DNA of 64,000 nucleotides from Aquificota bacterium (GTDB taxonomy: Bacteria; Aquificota; Aquificia; Aquificales; Aquificaceae), in assembly GCA_013153495.1 (NCBI GenBank), contig JAADEH010000012.1:248001-312000 (forward strand). The letters are read 5' to 3'. Of the stretch, positions 31,675 to 40,175 are shown one piece after another. Every line of letters begins with the position of its first letter. Position 1 is the stretch's first letter. Both the position numbers and the translations under genes were made by a program. The notes beneath the pieces were generated by a model, which was not told the origin of the DNA, did no database searches, and worked only from the letters and a program-made list of their open reading frames with translations.

Positions 31675-32353
31675 GCTCTTTAATATAGGTCATCAGCTCC
31701 CTTATCAGGGTAGCGGGTTCAACTTCCTTGGGGCAGGTATTGTTGCACTTGTCGCAAGAAAGACAGTGATAAAGATGACCCTCCTCCACAGCCTCCTTCA
31801 ATCTTAGTTCCTTGTTCGGGTCCCTGGGGTCTTCTAAAAACCTGTAAAGTTTGGCAAAAAAGAGAGGTCCCGCATACTCCTCCTCGAGAACCTGCGGACA
31901 GTAGGACTGACAGGCGGAACACAGGATACAATCCGCTGCCTTTTCCACCTTCTTGCTAACATCCGGCGGTATTCGCACCTCCCCTTTAAACTCACTTATC
32001 CAAGTGTGAAACTTCTTCATACGGTCCGTAACACTTTCGTGGTCCACCGCAAGGTCCTTAATCACGGGAAACTTGTCCAGAGGCTCCACCAGAACTTCCT
32101 CGCCGGTCAGGAGATATGGCAAAACCTGCTCTTTACAGGCGAGCTTCGGAAAGCCGTTTATGAAAACCGTGCAGGTTCCGCATATACCCGCCCTGCAAAA
32201 GTGCCTGAAGGTCAAAGAGGGGTCTATGTTTTCCTTTATCCTGTTAAAGGCGGTCAGGAAGGTCATTCCCTCTTCGTAGTCAACCTCAAAGGTGTCATAA
32301 CGCTTTTCTCCCCTTTCGGGGTCGTATCTGAATACCTTAAGCCTGAGCTTCAT
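31655..32353 (-). CDS. sdhB: Succinate dehydrogenase/fumarate reductase iron-sulfur subunit
   Basis: Electron-transfer subunit of complex II or a fumarate reductase used in the TCA or reductive TCA cycle. It has 232 residues. The N-terminal plant-type [2Fe-2S] site is CRAGICGTCTVFINGFPKLAC; the C-terminal sites are CILCSACQSYCPQV and CLSCDKCNNTCPKEV. The last site has a cysteine where classical enzymes have Ile/Ser, so it could hold [4Fe-4S] instead of [3Fe-4S], as reported for type-E enzymes. No flavoprotein or membrane subunit is adjacent. Leaderless-type spacing: TATTAT ends 7 nt before ATG. Confidence 0.88.
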   Translation of the reverse strand: MKLRLKVFRYDPERGEKRYDTFEVDYEEGMTFLTAFNRIKENIDPSLTFRHFCRAGICGTCTVFINGFPKLACKEQVLPYLLTGEEVLVEPLDKFPVIKDLAVDHESVTDRMKKFHTWISEFKGEVRIPPDVSKKVEKAADCILCSACQSYCPQVLEEEYAGPLFFAKLYRFLEDPRDPNKELRLKEAVEEGHLYHCLSCDKCNNTCPKEVEPATLIRELMTYIKEHGKANC

Positions 32354-32360
32354 GGCAAGG

Positions 32361-32366
32361 ATAATA
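32361..32366 (-). promoter_or_regulatory. -10-like TATTAT of sdhB-like gene
   Basis: TATTAT on the minus strand ends 7 nt before the ATG at 32353 with no Shine-Dalgarno site; the overlapping TATATT is an alternative. Confidence 0.42.
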
Positions 32367-32393
32367 TAGCAGGTATTTTAGGAATTTAAAAGG

Positions 32394-32415
32394 ACCCGCC
32401 CCATTCGGGGCGGGT
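32394..32415 (-). terminator. Rho-independent terminator of the surface lipoprotein gene
   Basis: Read on the minus strand: perfect 9-bp stem ACCCGCCCC/GGGGCGGGT with a 4-nt loop, then CCTTTTAAATT. It begins 8 nt after the lipoprotein stop. It separates that gene from the downstream sdhB-radA unit. Confidence 0.82.
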
Positions 32416-32422
32416 GAGTTTA

Positions 32423-34777
32423 TTAATACCTTGTAGGGAATATCACCCTTATGTCCGCATTTCCGGAAAGTCCATTGCTATCGGATACGGTAAGAGCAAA
32501 GTCGCAGTAGGATAGCTCCACTCCTTCCTGGAAGTCGAATATGGAATAGGGAGTGCTGGATATGGTGGTTGAATTCTGAAAAGCAACATTCCCATCTGAA
32601 TCATAGCAGGTGTATTGTGCTGTTACGCTGGGAGTGTGAGTTTGGTCAGAATCTTCGGGGGATATGTTCAACCAGAAACTTGATGCGTAAGTAATAGGGT
32701 ATAGAAATTGGTATATCTCAAGCTCAGAGGTTCCCTGCAACGTCATCTTTATGTAGTGGTTTGAGTTAGCTCCATCTATGACCAGCACATCTTTGACTTG
32801 AGACGGAGCTGTCTTGCCTTTGCTGTCGGTGAATTCCGCCGAAAACTCGTATGTTCCCCCGCTGGTGGGTATTTGGTGGGAAACTGTGGTGCAGTTTTGC
32901 GTAGGGGTCAGCTGTCCCGAAGCTACCGTTGTGGTATTTTCCTTAAGAACAAAGCTTATGGGATAGTTTCCTTCCGGGTCGGTTGCACATACGGATATAG
33001 TCGTAGATGCCCCCGGCGTCAAATTCCTCACATTTACTGTTCCGATAGGCGGTGCATTAGTTATAACTATGTCTTCTAACCTTGCCGTAGTTCCGTCGTC
33101 GGAAGTCTCATCAAATCTCACGCTTCCGTCAATGTTGTAATTCTTAATACGGTCATTAACCTGCACGAAGGCATTAAATAAACAAGGCGTTTGTATTGAG
33201 TATTCACCGTTAGCATCGGTAGTTCCTACAGCCACCATTTGAGTTACCCACATCTCCCAGTCGGGATTCTGGTATACAATAAAGTTCAAAACCGTAGCTC
33301 CCTGAACAGGTTGTCCGTTTTCGTCAACAACTTTACCCTCAACAACGCAAGCCAAATCAATATCCCATGTTATCTCCACATTACAGCTACCGTCCGCCGT
33401 GAAGGTAACTCCATACTCGGTAATACTTCCGAGGTCAGGGTGGAAAAGAGTTATGTCTGCGGTGCAATCATTACCGCTCCAGCCCACTGTGGATATAACC
33501 GTCCTGCCGTTGACATCCGTAACTCCATTGCCGTAAGACATACAGTAATTCTCGTCGGTAGACGCGAAAACACCGGGTATAGGATTTCCGTTTTTGTCCT
33601 TAACAACCACGGTGCAGGATAGCTCCATATTACCCGGCGCTATGTAGTCGAGATTTTTCCACTCAAGCTCGGGGTTTGTAACGCTTATGACAACAAAGTC
33701 TCTGTTATCACAAATATTATTTTCGTCCATAATTATGCCGTATTCCTGACAAGAAGCTATTCCGTCACTATTGTTAGAAGAGCTGTTCCCAGTATCGCAT
33801 CCGCTTTGAATAATCGTGTCCCACTCCTGGTTCATAAAGTCTATAGTGTTGTTTTCTACAAAAACACCTTCTCCCGCAACTACCCATATTCCCTGACTTG
33901 TGTCAAACGCCCAGAAGGTAAACTGGATTCCGGGTTTTGAAGGGTCCTGGTCGAGTGTTCCTAAGGAATTTCTTATGTTATTCAGCTGGGTGCAGTCTAT
34001 GCTCCTGAGTATTCTGTAATACTCTCCCCGGAGAAGCTGAGCTGTGAGACCTTGTCCGCCAAACACGCTATTTCCATTCCCATCGGTTATTTCGAGATAG
34101 TCAAAGCCGAAGGAAACCAGCTTACTTCCATCCTGTATCTCCTCACCGGGGAAGTTCCTGTAGTCATATGGATTAGAAGGCACATATTTTCTATACCTAA
34201 CTGTTACAGTATCGGTATTTAACACCCCGAGAGGAATTCCTATGTCTATAACCTTGTCGGGAGCGTTCATAGCCTGAAGTCCCGTCAGTGGAACGAGTTC
34301 ACCTCCGTTTTCAGCAAAGGCAATTCTCACATAACTTCTCCCATTAGAATTCATCTTTATACCGTCTGTATTCAGGTTAAAACTGGACTCCTGAAGCCTG
34401 TCAAGCGATAGAGTTACGGAAACTTCGTCCGTTCCCGGAAACTTTAGAGTCCTTATAGCCTTTGTATATCCGGGGATGTGTGCGGATACGATTATTTTTC
34501 CGCCTTCTTTAGCCTTAATATCCACGGAAAACACACCCGTAGAGGTTGTGGTTTGCTTATCTATTTGCGTTCCGTCCGGGGCTATGGAAATAACCTCCAC
34601 GGTAGCGGGCTGAGGCAGTTGCATAGATAGCATTAGGTTATTCAACCCAGTATATACATAGCCCGTAACCGTAGTAACTGAGTAGCTCTCCTGCCCCGAA
34701 ACTACCGGAGCGTTCTCACTGCAGGAAAAAATAAAGGCAGTAAACAGCATAAATAGTGAAAAAACAAACTTCTTCAT
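32423..34777 (-). CDS. Large surface lipoprotein with carboxypeptidase-regulatory-like/Ig-like domains
   Basis: Exported lipoprotein of 784 residues. MKKFVFSLFMLFTAFIFSC is a lipoprotein signal with the lipidated cysteine at residue 19. The tracked start is 3 codons earlier, within the GGGAGGTG ribosome site, so ATG 34777 is preferred. The body is beta-rich, with repeated carboxypeptidase-regulatory-like modules (VVVKDKNGNPIPGVFASTDE; VEGKVVDENGQPVQGATVLNF...TTDANGEYSIQTP) and late Ig-like or cadherin-like modules. It is rich in Asn, Thr and Ser and has about fifteen cysteines that could form disulfides. Codon use differs from neighbours. Function unknown; adhesion or sheath building is possible. 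A strong terminator follows. Confidence 0.75.
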   Translation of the reverse strand: MKKFVFSLFMLFTAFIFSCSENAPVVSGQESYSVTTVTGYVYTGLNNLMLSMQLPQPATVEVISIAPDGTQIDKQTTTSTGVFSVDIKAKEGGKIIVSAHIPGYTKAIRTLKFPGTDEVSVTLSLDRLQESSFNLNTDGIKMNSNGRSYVRIAFAENGGELVPLTGLQAMNAPDKVIDIGIPLGVLNTDTVTVRYRKYVPSNPYDYRNFPGEEIQDGSKLVSFGFDYLEITDGNGNSVFGGQGLTAQLLRGEYYRILRSIDCTQLNNIRNSLGTLDQDPSKPGIQFTFWAFDTSQGIWVVAGEGVFVENNTIDFMNQEWDTIIQSGCDTGNSSSNNSDGIASCQEYGIIMDENNICDNRDFVVISVTNPELEWKNLDYIAPGNMELSCTVVVKDKNGNPIPGVFASTDENYCMSYGNGVTDVNGRTVISTVGWSGNDCTADITLFHPDLGSITEYGVTFTADGSCNVEITWDIDLACVVEGKVVDENGQPVQGATVLNFIVYQNPDWEMWVTQMVAVGTTDANGEYSIQTPCLFNAFVQVNDRIKNYNIDGSVRFDETSDDGTTARLEDIVITNAPPIGTVNVRNLTPGASTTISVCATDPEGNYPISFVLKENTTTVASGQLTPTQNCTTVSHQIPTSGGTYEFSAEFTDSKGKTAPSQVKDVLVIDGANSNHYIKMTLQGTSELEIYQFLYPITYASSFWLNISPEDSDQTHTPSVTAQYTCYDSDGNVAFQNSTTISSTPYSIFDFQEGVELSYCDFALTVSDSNGLSGNADIRVIFPTRY

Positions 34778-34857
34778 GACGAACACCTCCCTCTCTTTTT
34801 ATTTGTAAAAATATTTTACACAATTTTATCCCGTTATGTGATTTTTACCATACCTGT

Positions 34858-34863
34858 TAAAAT
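34858..34863 (+). promoter_or_regulatory. -10-like TAAAAT of argH
   Basis: TAAAAT ends 7 nt before the ATG at 34871, with no Shine-Dalgarno site. Confidence 0.45.
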
Positions 34864-34870
34864 CTCTACT

Positions 34871-36247
34871 ATGGAAAAGCCTTGGTCCGGAAGGTTCTCG
34901 GAAGGGACGGACGAGTTCGTAGAAGAGTTCACCGAGTCGGTAAGCTACGACAGGGAGCTTGCGCTCGAAGACATAGAGCAAAACATAGCCCACGTCAAAA
35001 CTCTGCTTAAGGCGGGAGTTCTCAAAGAGGAAGAGGCAAAGGAGCTTATAAAGGGCTTAAAAGAAATAAAAAAGGACATAGAGGAAGGAAACTTCGAATG
35101 GAAAAGGGAACTGGAAGACGTCCACATGAACATAGAAGCGGAGCTGACCAAGAGGATAGGGGAGCTTGGGGGAAAACTCCACACGGGAAGGTCGAGGAAC
35201 GACCAGGTTACTACCGACGAGAAACTCTTTCTGAAAAGGGAAACTCAGGAAATAGTTGAGCTTTTGAAGTCTCTCAGGAGGGTTCTCGTATCTCTTGCCC
35301 AGAGGAGCGTAGATGTAATACTCCCCGCTTATACGCACCTTCAGAGGGCACAGCCCATAAGGCTTGCTCACTACTTCCTCGCATACAGGGAAGGGTTTTT
35401 GAAGGATACGGAGAGGTTTTTAGATTGCTACCGCAGAATTGACGAACTCACCTTGGGAAGCGGAGCGGTTGCGGGTGTTGACTTCCCCTTAGACAGGTTC
35501 TACACAGCTCAGCTGTTGGGCTTTTCACGGGTTGCGAGGAACTCCCTCTATGCCACTTCCGACAGGGACTTTATTGCGGAGTTTCTGTTTGCCTGTGCCG
35601 TTACCGGAATGAGGCTCTCGAGACTGGCGGAAGACCTGATAATATGGTCCTCGGAAGAGTTTTCCTACGTTGAACTTCCCGACAAGCTCTGCACGGGTAG
35701 CTCGATAATGCCCCAGAAGAAAAATCCCGACGTGTTAGAGCTTATAAGGGGTAAGACCGGTAGGCTATACGGAAATTTAATTTCCCTGTTAACCGTTCTT
35801 AAAGGACTTCCCACCGCTTACAACCGGGACCTTCAGGAGGACAAGGAGCCTCTCTTTGACTCGGTTAAAACCTTAAAGGGGTCTCTTGTGGGTATGCGGA
35901 AAGTGTTGGAGGGTCTTCAGGTAAGGGCGGACCGCATGCTTTCCAATGCGGGGAACTTCGTTCTTATAACTGACGTTGCCAATTACCTCGCTTCCAAGGG
36001 AGTTCCCTTCCGGAAGGCTCATCACATTGCGGGGAGCATAGTCTCATACCTGCTCGAAAAGGGGAAGAGGCTCGAAGAGATGAGCCTTGAGGAGTTTAAG
36101 AACTTCTCGGACCTCTTTGAAGAGGACATATTCGAGATACTCACTCCCGAGAAGGTGGCGGACCGAAGAAAAACCTACGGCGGAACTTCCAAGGAAGAAG
36201 TGCTAAGAATTATCGAGGTAGCTAAGAGGGAGGAGGGCATGGTTTAA
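34871..36247 (+). CDS. argH: Argininosuccinate lyase
   Basis: Last step of arginine synthesis: splits argininosuccinate to arginine and fumarate. The start at MEKPWSGRFSEG (34871) gives 458 residues, normal for the family; the tracked upstream ATG adds 11 residues in an AT-rich leader without support. Conserved DVHMNIEAELTKRIG, HTGRSRNDQV, THLQRAQP and the signature GSSIMPQKKNPDVLELIRGK with the catalytic serine are present. It ends 4 nt into the convergent membrane protein gene. Confidence 0.97.
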   Translation: MEKPWSGRFSEGTDEFVEEFTESVSYDRELALEDIEQNIAHVKTLLKAGVLKEEEAKELIKGLKEIKKDIEEGNFEWKRELEDVHMNIEAELTKRIGELGGKLHTGRSRNDQVTTDEKLFLKRETQEIVELLKSLRRVLVSLAQRSVDVILPAYTHLQRAQPIRLAHYFLAYREGFLKDTERFLDCYRRIDELTLGSGAVAGVDFPLDRFYTAQLLGFSRVARNSLYATSDRDFIAEFLFACAVTGMRLSRLAEDLIIWSSEEFSYVELPDKLCTGSSIMPQKKNPDVLELIRGKTGRLYGNLISLLTVLKGLPTAYNRDLQEDKEPLFDSVKTLKGSLVGMRKVLEGLQVRADRMLSNAGNFVLITDVANYLASKGVPFRKAHHIAGSIVSYLLEKGKRLEEMSLEEFKNFSDLFEEDIFEILTPEKVADRRKTYGGTSKEEVLRIIEVAKREEGMV

Positions 36248-37191
36248 AGCAAGACTATTCCCTTTGCTCTGTGCCTTATTATGGAAATCGCAACCGCAAC
36301 CGAGAGATAAATCATCAGGGTAGTAAGACCTAAGAAGGAAAGGAGTTTTATATAGGCAAAGCTCTGGTCCACATATCTTATGAGCAGTCCCCCGAAGTTG
36401 TCCAAGAGGGCAAAGGAGAGGGTAAGAAGGCTCAGGATGGTTTTCCTCTTTATGTTGGTAAAGAAGGCAAAGTGCACGAGGGTAAAGAGGTATATGGACA
36501 TGGCTATTATGTGGGGGCTTATGACGCTGAGCATTCCCTCGAGGGTTTTGGGTCTTATGAATTTCTGAGGGTTTCCTAAGTAATACTGTGCCACGCCGTC
36601 AGGCGTCATTCCAAGTTTAACTAAAAATAAAAAAAAATTTAGAACCGCAAAGAGAACGCTCGAACTTACGAAAATGAACACGAGGGCATATAGTATGGTT
36701 CTTTCGGGTGGCTCTTCCTTTTCTTTTGATAGATAAAGTTTGAGGGACAGGGCTATCATAGCTCCCGTGGAGAGCTGGAATAGTATAAAGGAGAGTATTT
36801 TTGGGTATATGAAGAGGGGTGAAAGGTAGTAAACCGCAAAGCTGAGGGTTATGTCCGCAAAGAGCGTTGTGAAGGAAATAGCTATTAGGAAGATTTTTAC
36901 CTTTTCCCTTATGCACTTGTGAAGGAATATGGAAGCTAAGACGAGAATGTAGGTTATTTGCAGGAAGAGTTGAATGTGAATGTCCTCCAAAAGCTGTCCG
37001 AGGGGGAGTTTTTCGGGAAATTCGGGGTCCGTGAAGAAGTAGGCAAAGGCTTTTTGGTATGTGAGACCGAACTTGTAGTGGTAGAAGAGCCAACTTATAA
37101 ACCAGAAAAGTAATGCGGACAGGAGGAAGAAGACCACCGTTATGTATAGGGGCTTGTTGTTTTTTATGTTGGAGGATATGAAGAACCTCAT
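36244..37191 (-). CDS. Polytopic membrane protein, unknown, paired with an FMN-binding protein
   Basis: A 315-residue inner-membrane protein with about eight hydrophobic segments. Histidines occur in or next to several of them (YHYKFG, LHKCIR, SPHIIAMS, LVHFAFF), so haem binding is conceivable, but no known haem or quinone motif was recognised. The start overlaps the stop of the FMN-binding protein gene by 4 nt (ATGA), so the two are translationally coupled and probably work together, the soluble one as periplasmic flavoprotein and this one as its membrane electron partner. That role is inference. Confidence 0.65.
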   Translation of the reverse strand: MRFFISSNIKNNKPLYITVVFFLLSALLFWFISWLFYHYKFGLTYQKAFAYFFTDPEFPEKLPLGQLLEDIHIQLFLQITYILVLASIFLHKCIREKVKIFLIAISFTTLFADITLSFAVYYLSPLFIYPKILSFILFQLSTGAMIALSLKLYLSKEKEEPPERTILYALVFIFVSSSVLFAVLNFFLFLVKLGMTPDGVAQYYLGNPQKFIRPKTLEGMLSVISPHIIAMSIYLFTLVHFAFFTNIKRKTILSLLTLSFALLDNFGGLLIRYVDQSFAYIKLLSFLGLTTLMIYLSVAVAISIIRHRAKGIVLL

Positions 37192-37727
37192 TTTTCACTC
37201 TCTCCGAAGAGAACTTTCCATAGAGCTAAGGCTCTGCGGGACGCTTTGGTGATGGCTCTTGCGGTGAGGGTAGCTCCGGTCATGTTGGGTATGTCCCTCT
37301 TTAGTCTGAGGGGGTCTTTGCCGAGGGACTTTCCTTTAAAGAGTGCAAGCCAGTTTTCGTCAGCCATGTATTCTAAGGGTTCGTTGAAGGACAGGACCTC
37401 TATTGCCTCTATCTCCCCTTTCGGGTTTATCACGAACAGGACGCTCTCTGTATGGGTTCTCACCCGGTGTATGTCAACGTATCCGTAGGCTACGGTGCGG
37501 GAGTTTTTCTTCACGAGATAAAAGGAGACGAGCCTTGAGTCTATGGGCACTTTCCCGAGCTTTTCCGCAAGTTTTTTCTGCTCTTTCGTTAGAACGAAGT
37601 TCTTGACCTCAACGGTCGCACCAGGGAACAGAGCCTGCAGGGCTTTCTCGGGTGTGTTGAAGTCCCTTTCGAGGGAGAAGCTCACCAGGCTGAGGGCGGA
37701 GAGGATAAGGAGAAGAAAGTTCCTCAT
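37188..37727 (-). CDS. Periplasmic FMN-binding domain protein
   Basis: Exported flavoprotein of 179 residues related to the FMN-binding domain of NqrC/RnfG and NosR. The start at MRNFLLLILSALSLVSFS (37727) gives a signal peptide; the tracked 252-aa version runs back into tRNA-Leu and is wrong. The C-terminal DIPNMTGATLTARAIT fits the target motif for covalent FMN attachment by ApbE, the likely modified residue being the Thr of GAT. It lacks the rest of an Nqr or Rnf complex; the partner is the eight-segment membrane protein directly downstream. A TATAAT box ends 9 nt before the ATG. Confidence 0.85.
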   Translation of the reverse strand: MRNFLLLILSALSLVSFSLERDFNTPEKALQALFPGATVEVKNFVLTKEQKKLAEKLGKVPIDSRLVSFYLVKKNSRTVAYGYVDIHRVRTHTESVLFVINPKGEIEAIEVLSFNEPLEYMADENWLALFKGKSLGKDPLRLKRDIPNMTGATLTARAITKASRRALALWKVLFGESEK

Positions 37728-37736
37728 CGTAAGAAA

Positions 37737-37742
37737 ATTATA
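37737..37742 (-). promoter_or_regulatory. -10 TATAAT of the FMN-binding protein gene
   Basis: Perfect TATAAT on the minus strand ending 9 nt before the ATG at 37727; no Shine-Dalgarno site. Confidence 0.5.
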
Positions 37743-37849
37743 AACAAAATTTACATTCAATCTCAATTTTAAAATCCTCCATAAGCTTATGCTAAATCCC
37801 TTATGAAGATTATCCACCTTTTGGAGTGTTCTATAATTAAAATCATCGA

Positions 37850-37936
37850 GCCGGAGTGGCGGAACTGGCAGACGCGGGGGATTCAAAATCCTCTGCCCGC
37901 AAGGGCGTGCGGGTTCGACTCCCGCCTCCGGCACCA
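37850..37936 (+). tRNA. tRNA-Leu (CAA anticodon), CCA encoded
   Basis: Acceptor GCCGGAG pairs with CTCCGGC; anticodon loop TTCAAAA carries CAA; a long variable arm (TGCCCGCAAGGGCG) fits class II tRNA-Leu; T arm CGGGTTCGACTCCCG. The 3' end is A-CCA. Confidence 0.97.
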
Positions 37937-37959
37937 ATCCTGCCAACTCGGAGAAAGAG

Positions 37960-38742
37960 ATGCACGTTCTGCTGGTCGGTCTCGGGAATATGGGAATGAA
38001 GTATCTGGCAAAGCTCGAGGAGCTTGAAGCCTTGCCCGTTCTGTGCGACGTTGACCCCTACAAGAACGTAAAGAAGTATCCCTTCTACTGCCACTTCGGT
38101 GATGTGAAGGAGAATCTGTCGAGGGTGATAGTGGCGGTGGACCCGGTTCACCACGTGGAGATAGCCCGGGAATTTCTATCCAAAGGAGTTCCCGTTCTGC
38201 TGGAAAAGCCCCCCGCAAGGAGCAGTGAGGAGTTTCGCACCATAGCGCAGGACGAGAACCTCGAAATATCGGAGATAGAGCTTTACTCCTTTCCGGTAAA
38301 AAATCTTCCGAAGGACCTCAGCGTGGAAGAGATACTCATAGAGAGGCTCAACAAGGGAAGGGGATACATCAATCCCCTTTGGGACTTGGCTTGGCACGAC
38401 ATGTATATACTCCAATACCTCTTCGGAGACATAGAGCTGGAAAGCTTTAAAGAAGGCGACATCTGGGAGCTAAGAGGAAAGGCGGGGGGAGTTCCCTTCC
38501 TGCTCAGGGTTGCCTGGGAATACGGAGGAGATGTAGTCAGGAAATGGACTTTAAGGACCTCGCAGGGCGAGGTTGTTATGGATTTCTTACGGGAGGAGCT
38601 TCACCTGGGTAAAAGCGTTCTCAGAAAGCCCCGGGGAGATAAGCTCCTGGATATGGTCAGGGATTTCGTGGAGGGGAACAGGCGGGAAGGTTCGACCGCA
38701 CGGGCTTTGAGAAACTTGGAGCTTTTGGAGTCCCTATCTTAA
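37960..38742 (+). CDS. Gfo/Idh/MocA-family NAD(P)-dependent oxidoreductase
   Basis: A 260-residue protein, shorter than the usual 330-380 of the family. The N-terminal Rossmann motif is VLLVGLGNMGMKYL, and the EKPPA motif (LLEKPPARSSEE) that contributes the catalytic lysine is near residues 85-95. The C-terminal sheet domain is trimmed. The substrate could be a sugar nucleotide, an inositol or a linear amino-acid derivative; no neighbour decides this. GGAGAAAGAG precedes the ATG. The 3' end overlaps the convergent flavoreductase by 4 nt. Confidence 0.78.
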   Translation: MHVLLVGLGNMGMKYLAKLEELEALPVLCDVDPYKNVKKYPFYCHFGDVKENLSRVIVAVDPVHHVEIAREFLSKGVPVLLEKPPARSSEEFRTIAQDENLEISEIELYSFPVKNLPKDLSVEEILIERLNKGRGYINPLWDLAWHDMYILQYLFGDIELESFKEGDIWELRGKAGGVPFLLRVAWEYGGDVVRKWTLRTSQGEVVMDFLREELHLGKSVLRKPRGDKLLDMVRDFVEGNRREGSTARALRNLELLESLS

Positions 38743-39479
38743 CCGTATTTTTCGGTTTTTATGTTCTCCTTGGGCACTCCCAGACCGAGGAGCAGTTCCT
38801 TCATGTCCTCCACGAACTTGGGCGGTCCGCAGAGGTAGTATAGGTTCTCCTCCAGCCGGGGCACTTCCGCAAGTATCATGTCCTTGTTTATTCTTCCCCT
38901 GTATCCCTTCCAGTCCTCGGGTGCGCTTCTGGTCAGCGTTATCTTTATGTTCATGTTCGGTAGCTTTGAAAGTTCCTCAAGCTCCCTGCGGTAGATTATT
39001 TCCTCGTAAGAGGTGTAGGAAACCAGAAGGGTAGCTTCCACCTGACTTAGTCCCTTGTCCCTTATGTATCTGAGTATGGACATGAGGGGAACTACACCGC
39101 TTCCCGCTCCGAGAAGAACGACCTTTTGGGACATGTCTTCGGTCCAGAAGAACTTACCGTAAGGTCCCTTTATGAAAAACCTGTCCCCTACCTTAGTCTG
39201 AGTGGTAAGGAGAACTGAAGCCTTTCCCCCTTCCATGCGCTTGACCGTAAGCTCGAGCCTGTTTTTGGACAGAGGGCTGGAAGCTATGGAGTAGGCTCTT
39301 CTGAGTTCCTCACCGGTCGGCGGATAGGGAACTTTTAGCATCACATACTGTCCCGGGTAGAAGTCGAAGTCGTATCCCGAAATGTCAAAAACGAGGGTCC
39401 TCGTTGTAGGCGTCTCCTCTATAACCTCCACCACGGGAGCTACCATTTCCGTCAGGGGTTTCCTTTCAAGCTCTATCAC
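38739..39479 (-). CDS. FAD/NAD(P)-binding oxidoreductase (ferredoxin-NADP reductase family)
   Basis: A 246-residue two-domain flavoreductase. The FAD-binding barrel carries RAYSIASSP, and the nucleotide domain has VLLGAGSGVVPLMSILRYI and LYYLCGPPKFVEDM. There is no [2Fe-2S] domain at either end. The start codon overlaps the stop of the protein disulfide oxidoreductase gene by 4 nt, so it may pass electrons from NAD(P)H to that protein or to a ferredoxin. It differs from classical thioredoxin reductase, which belongs to another fold and carries a CxxC. Confidence 0.85.
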   Translation of the reverse strand: MIELERKPLTEMVAPVVEVIEETPTTRTLVFDISGYDFDFYPGQYVMLKVPYPPTGEELRRAYSIASSPLSKNRLELTVKRMEGGKASVLLTTQTKVGDRFFIKGPYGKFFWTEDMSQKVVLLGAGSGVVPLMSILRYIRDKGLSQVEATLLVSYTSYEEIIYRRELEELSKLPNMNIKITLTRSAPEDWKGYRGRINKDMILAEVPRLEENLYYLCGPPKFVEDMKELLLGLGVPKENIKTEKYG

Positions 39480-40150
39480 TGCTGACCTTCCTTTTTGAGT
39501 TTTTCGTAGGTTGCTATTATATACCCGAGGAAGGCGTTTTCTGGCTGGGCACCTACGAACTCTGCAACACCGTTATTAAGAACTATCTTGGGAACACCGA
39601 CTACCTGAAACTTTTCCGCAAGGTCGGGGTTTTCGGAAGCGTCTATAACCTTGGCGGTTATGTAGTCGCTCGCTAAGGCAAAGTTGTATGCCATGACCGC
39701 TGCGGCGGGACAGTATCCGCAGGAAGTGGTTACGAACACCATTATCTCTATGGGAATGTCTATCTGCTTTACAAGCTCTAAGGTTTTTTCCGACAGGTTG
39801 GGCTTTCTCTTGGAGACTTGAAGTATTCCCTGAACGAGGGTGCTGAACTCAAGTCCTGCGGGAAGACCTATATACCTTATCCCGTAATCCTTGTCCCCTT
39901 CTATCACTATGGTGGGTATCCGGTCCACACCGTATTTTTCGGCAAGCTCCTTGTCCAGCACGGGTGTGTGAACCTCATACTTGAGCTTGTCCTCTCCCAC
40001 CACATCTACAAGCTCCTTGAGAAGCTCTTCGACGGTCTGACAGCTTTCACAGCCTATGGCTTGGGAAAAGACCTTTATGGTTACGGGTTCTTTAAACTCC
40101 TTCTCGAATATGTCCTTTATCTGAGTTCGGACATCCAGTCCTAACAGCAT
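39476..40150 (-). CDS. pdo: Protein disulfide oxidoreductase (double thioredoxin/glutaredoxin fold)
   Basis: A 224-residue cytoplasmic thiol oxidoreductase with two tandem thioredoxin folds, the type found in thermophiles that stabilise intracellular proteins with disulfides. The first site is C34-E-S-C37, the second C144-G-Y-C147, and each fold has its cis-proline (DRIPT, GVPKI). Related proteins are known from Aquifex and Pyrococcus. A strong AAGGAGG precedes the start. Translationally coupled to the flavoreductase downstream. An AT-rich palindrome lies 26 nt upstream. Confidence 0.93.
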   Translation of the reverse strand: MLLGLDVRTQIKDIFEKEFKEPVTIKVFSQAIGCESCQTVEELLKELVDVVGEDKLKYEVHTPVLDKELAEKYGVDRIPTIVIEGDKDYGIRYIGLPAGLEFSTLVQGILQVSKRKPNLSEKTLELVKQIDIPIEIMVFVTTSCGYCPAAAVMAYNFALASDYITAKVIDASENPDLAEKFQVVGVPKIVLNNGVAEFVGAQPENAFLGYIIATYEKLKKEGQQ

Positions 40151-40175
40151 CTCTTCACCTCCTTTTAAGATTTTT

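Noticed and set aside
36617-37198. 193-aa ORF in another frame of the membrane protein gene
   Set aside because: Same strand but shifted frame; lacks hydrophobic patterning, while the 315-aa frame gives a coherent membrane protein.
37728-37946. N-terminal extension of the FMN-binding protein in the ORF track
   Set aside because: It runs through tRNA-Leu on the opposite strand and removes the signal peptide from the N-terminus.
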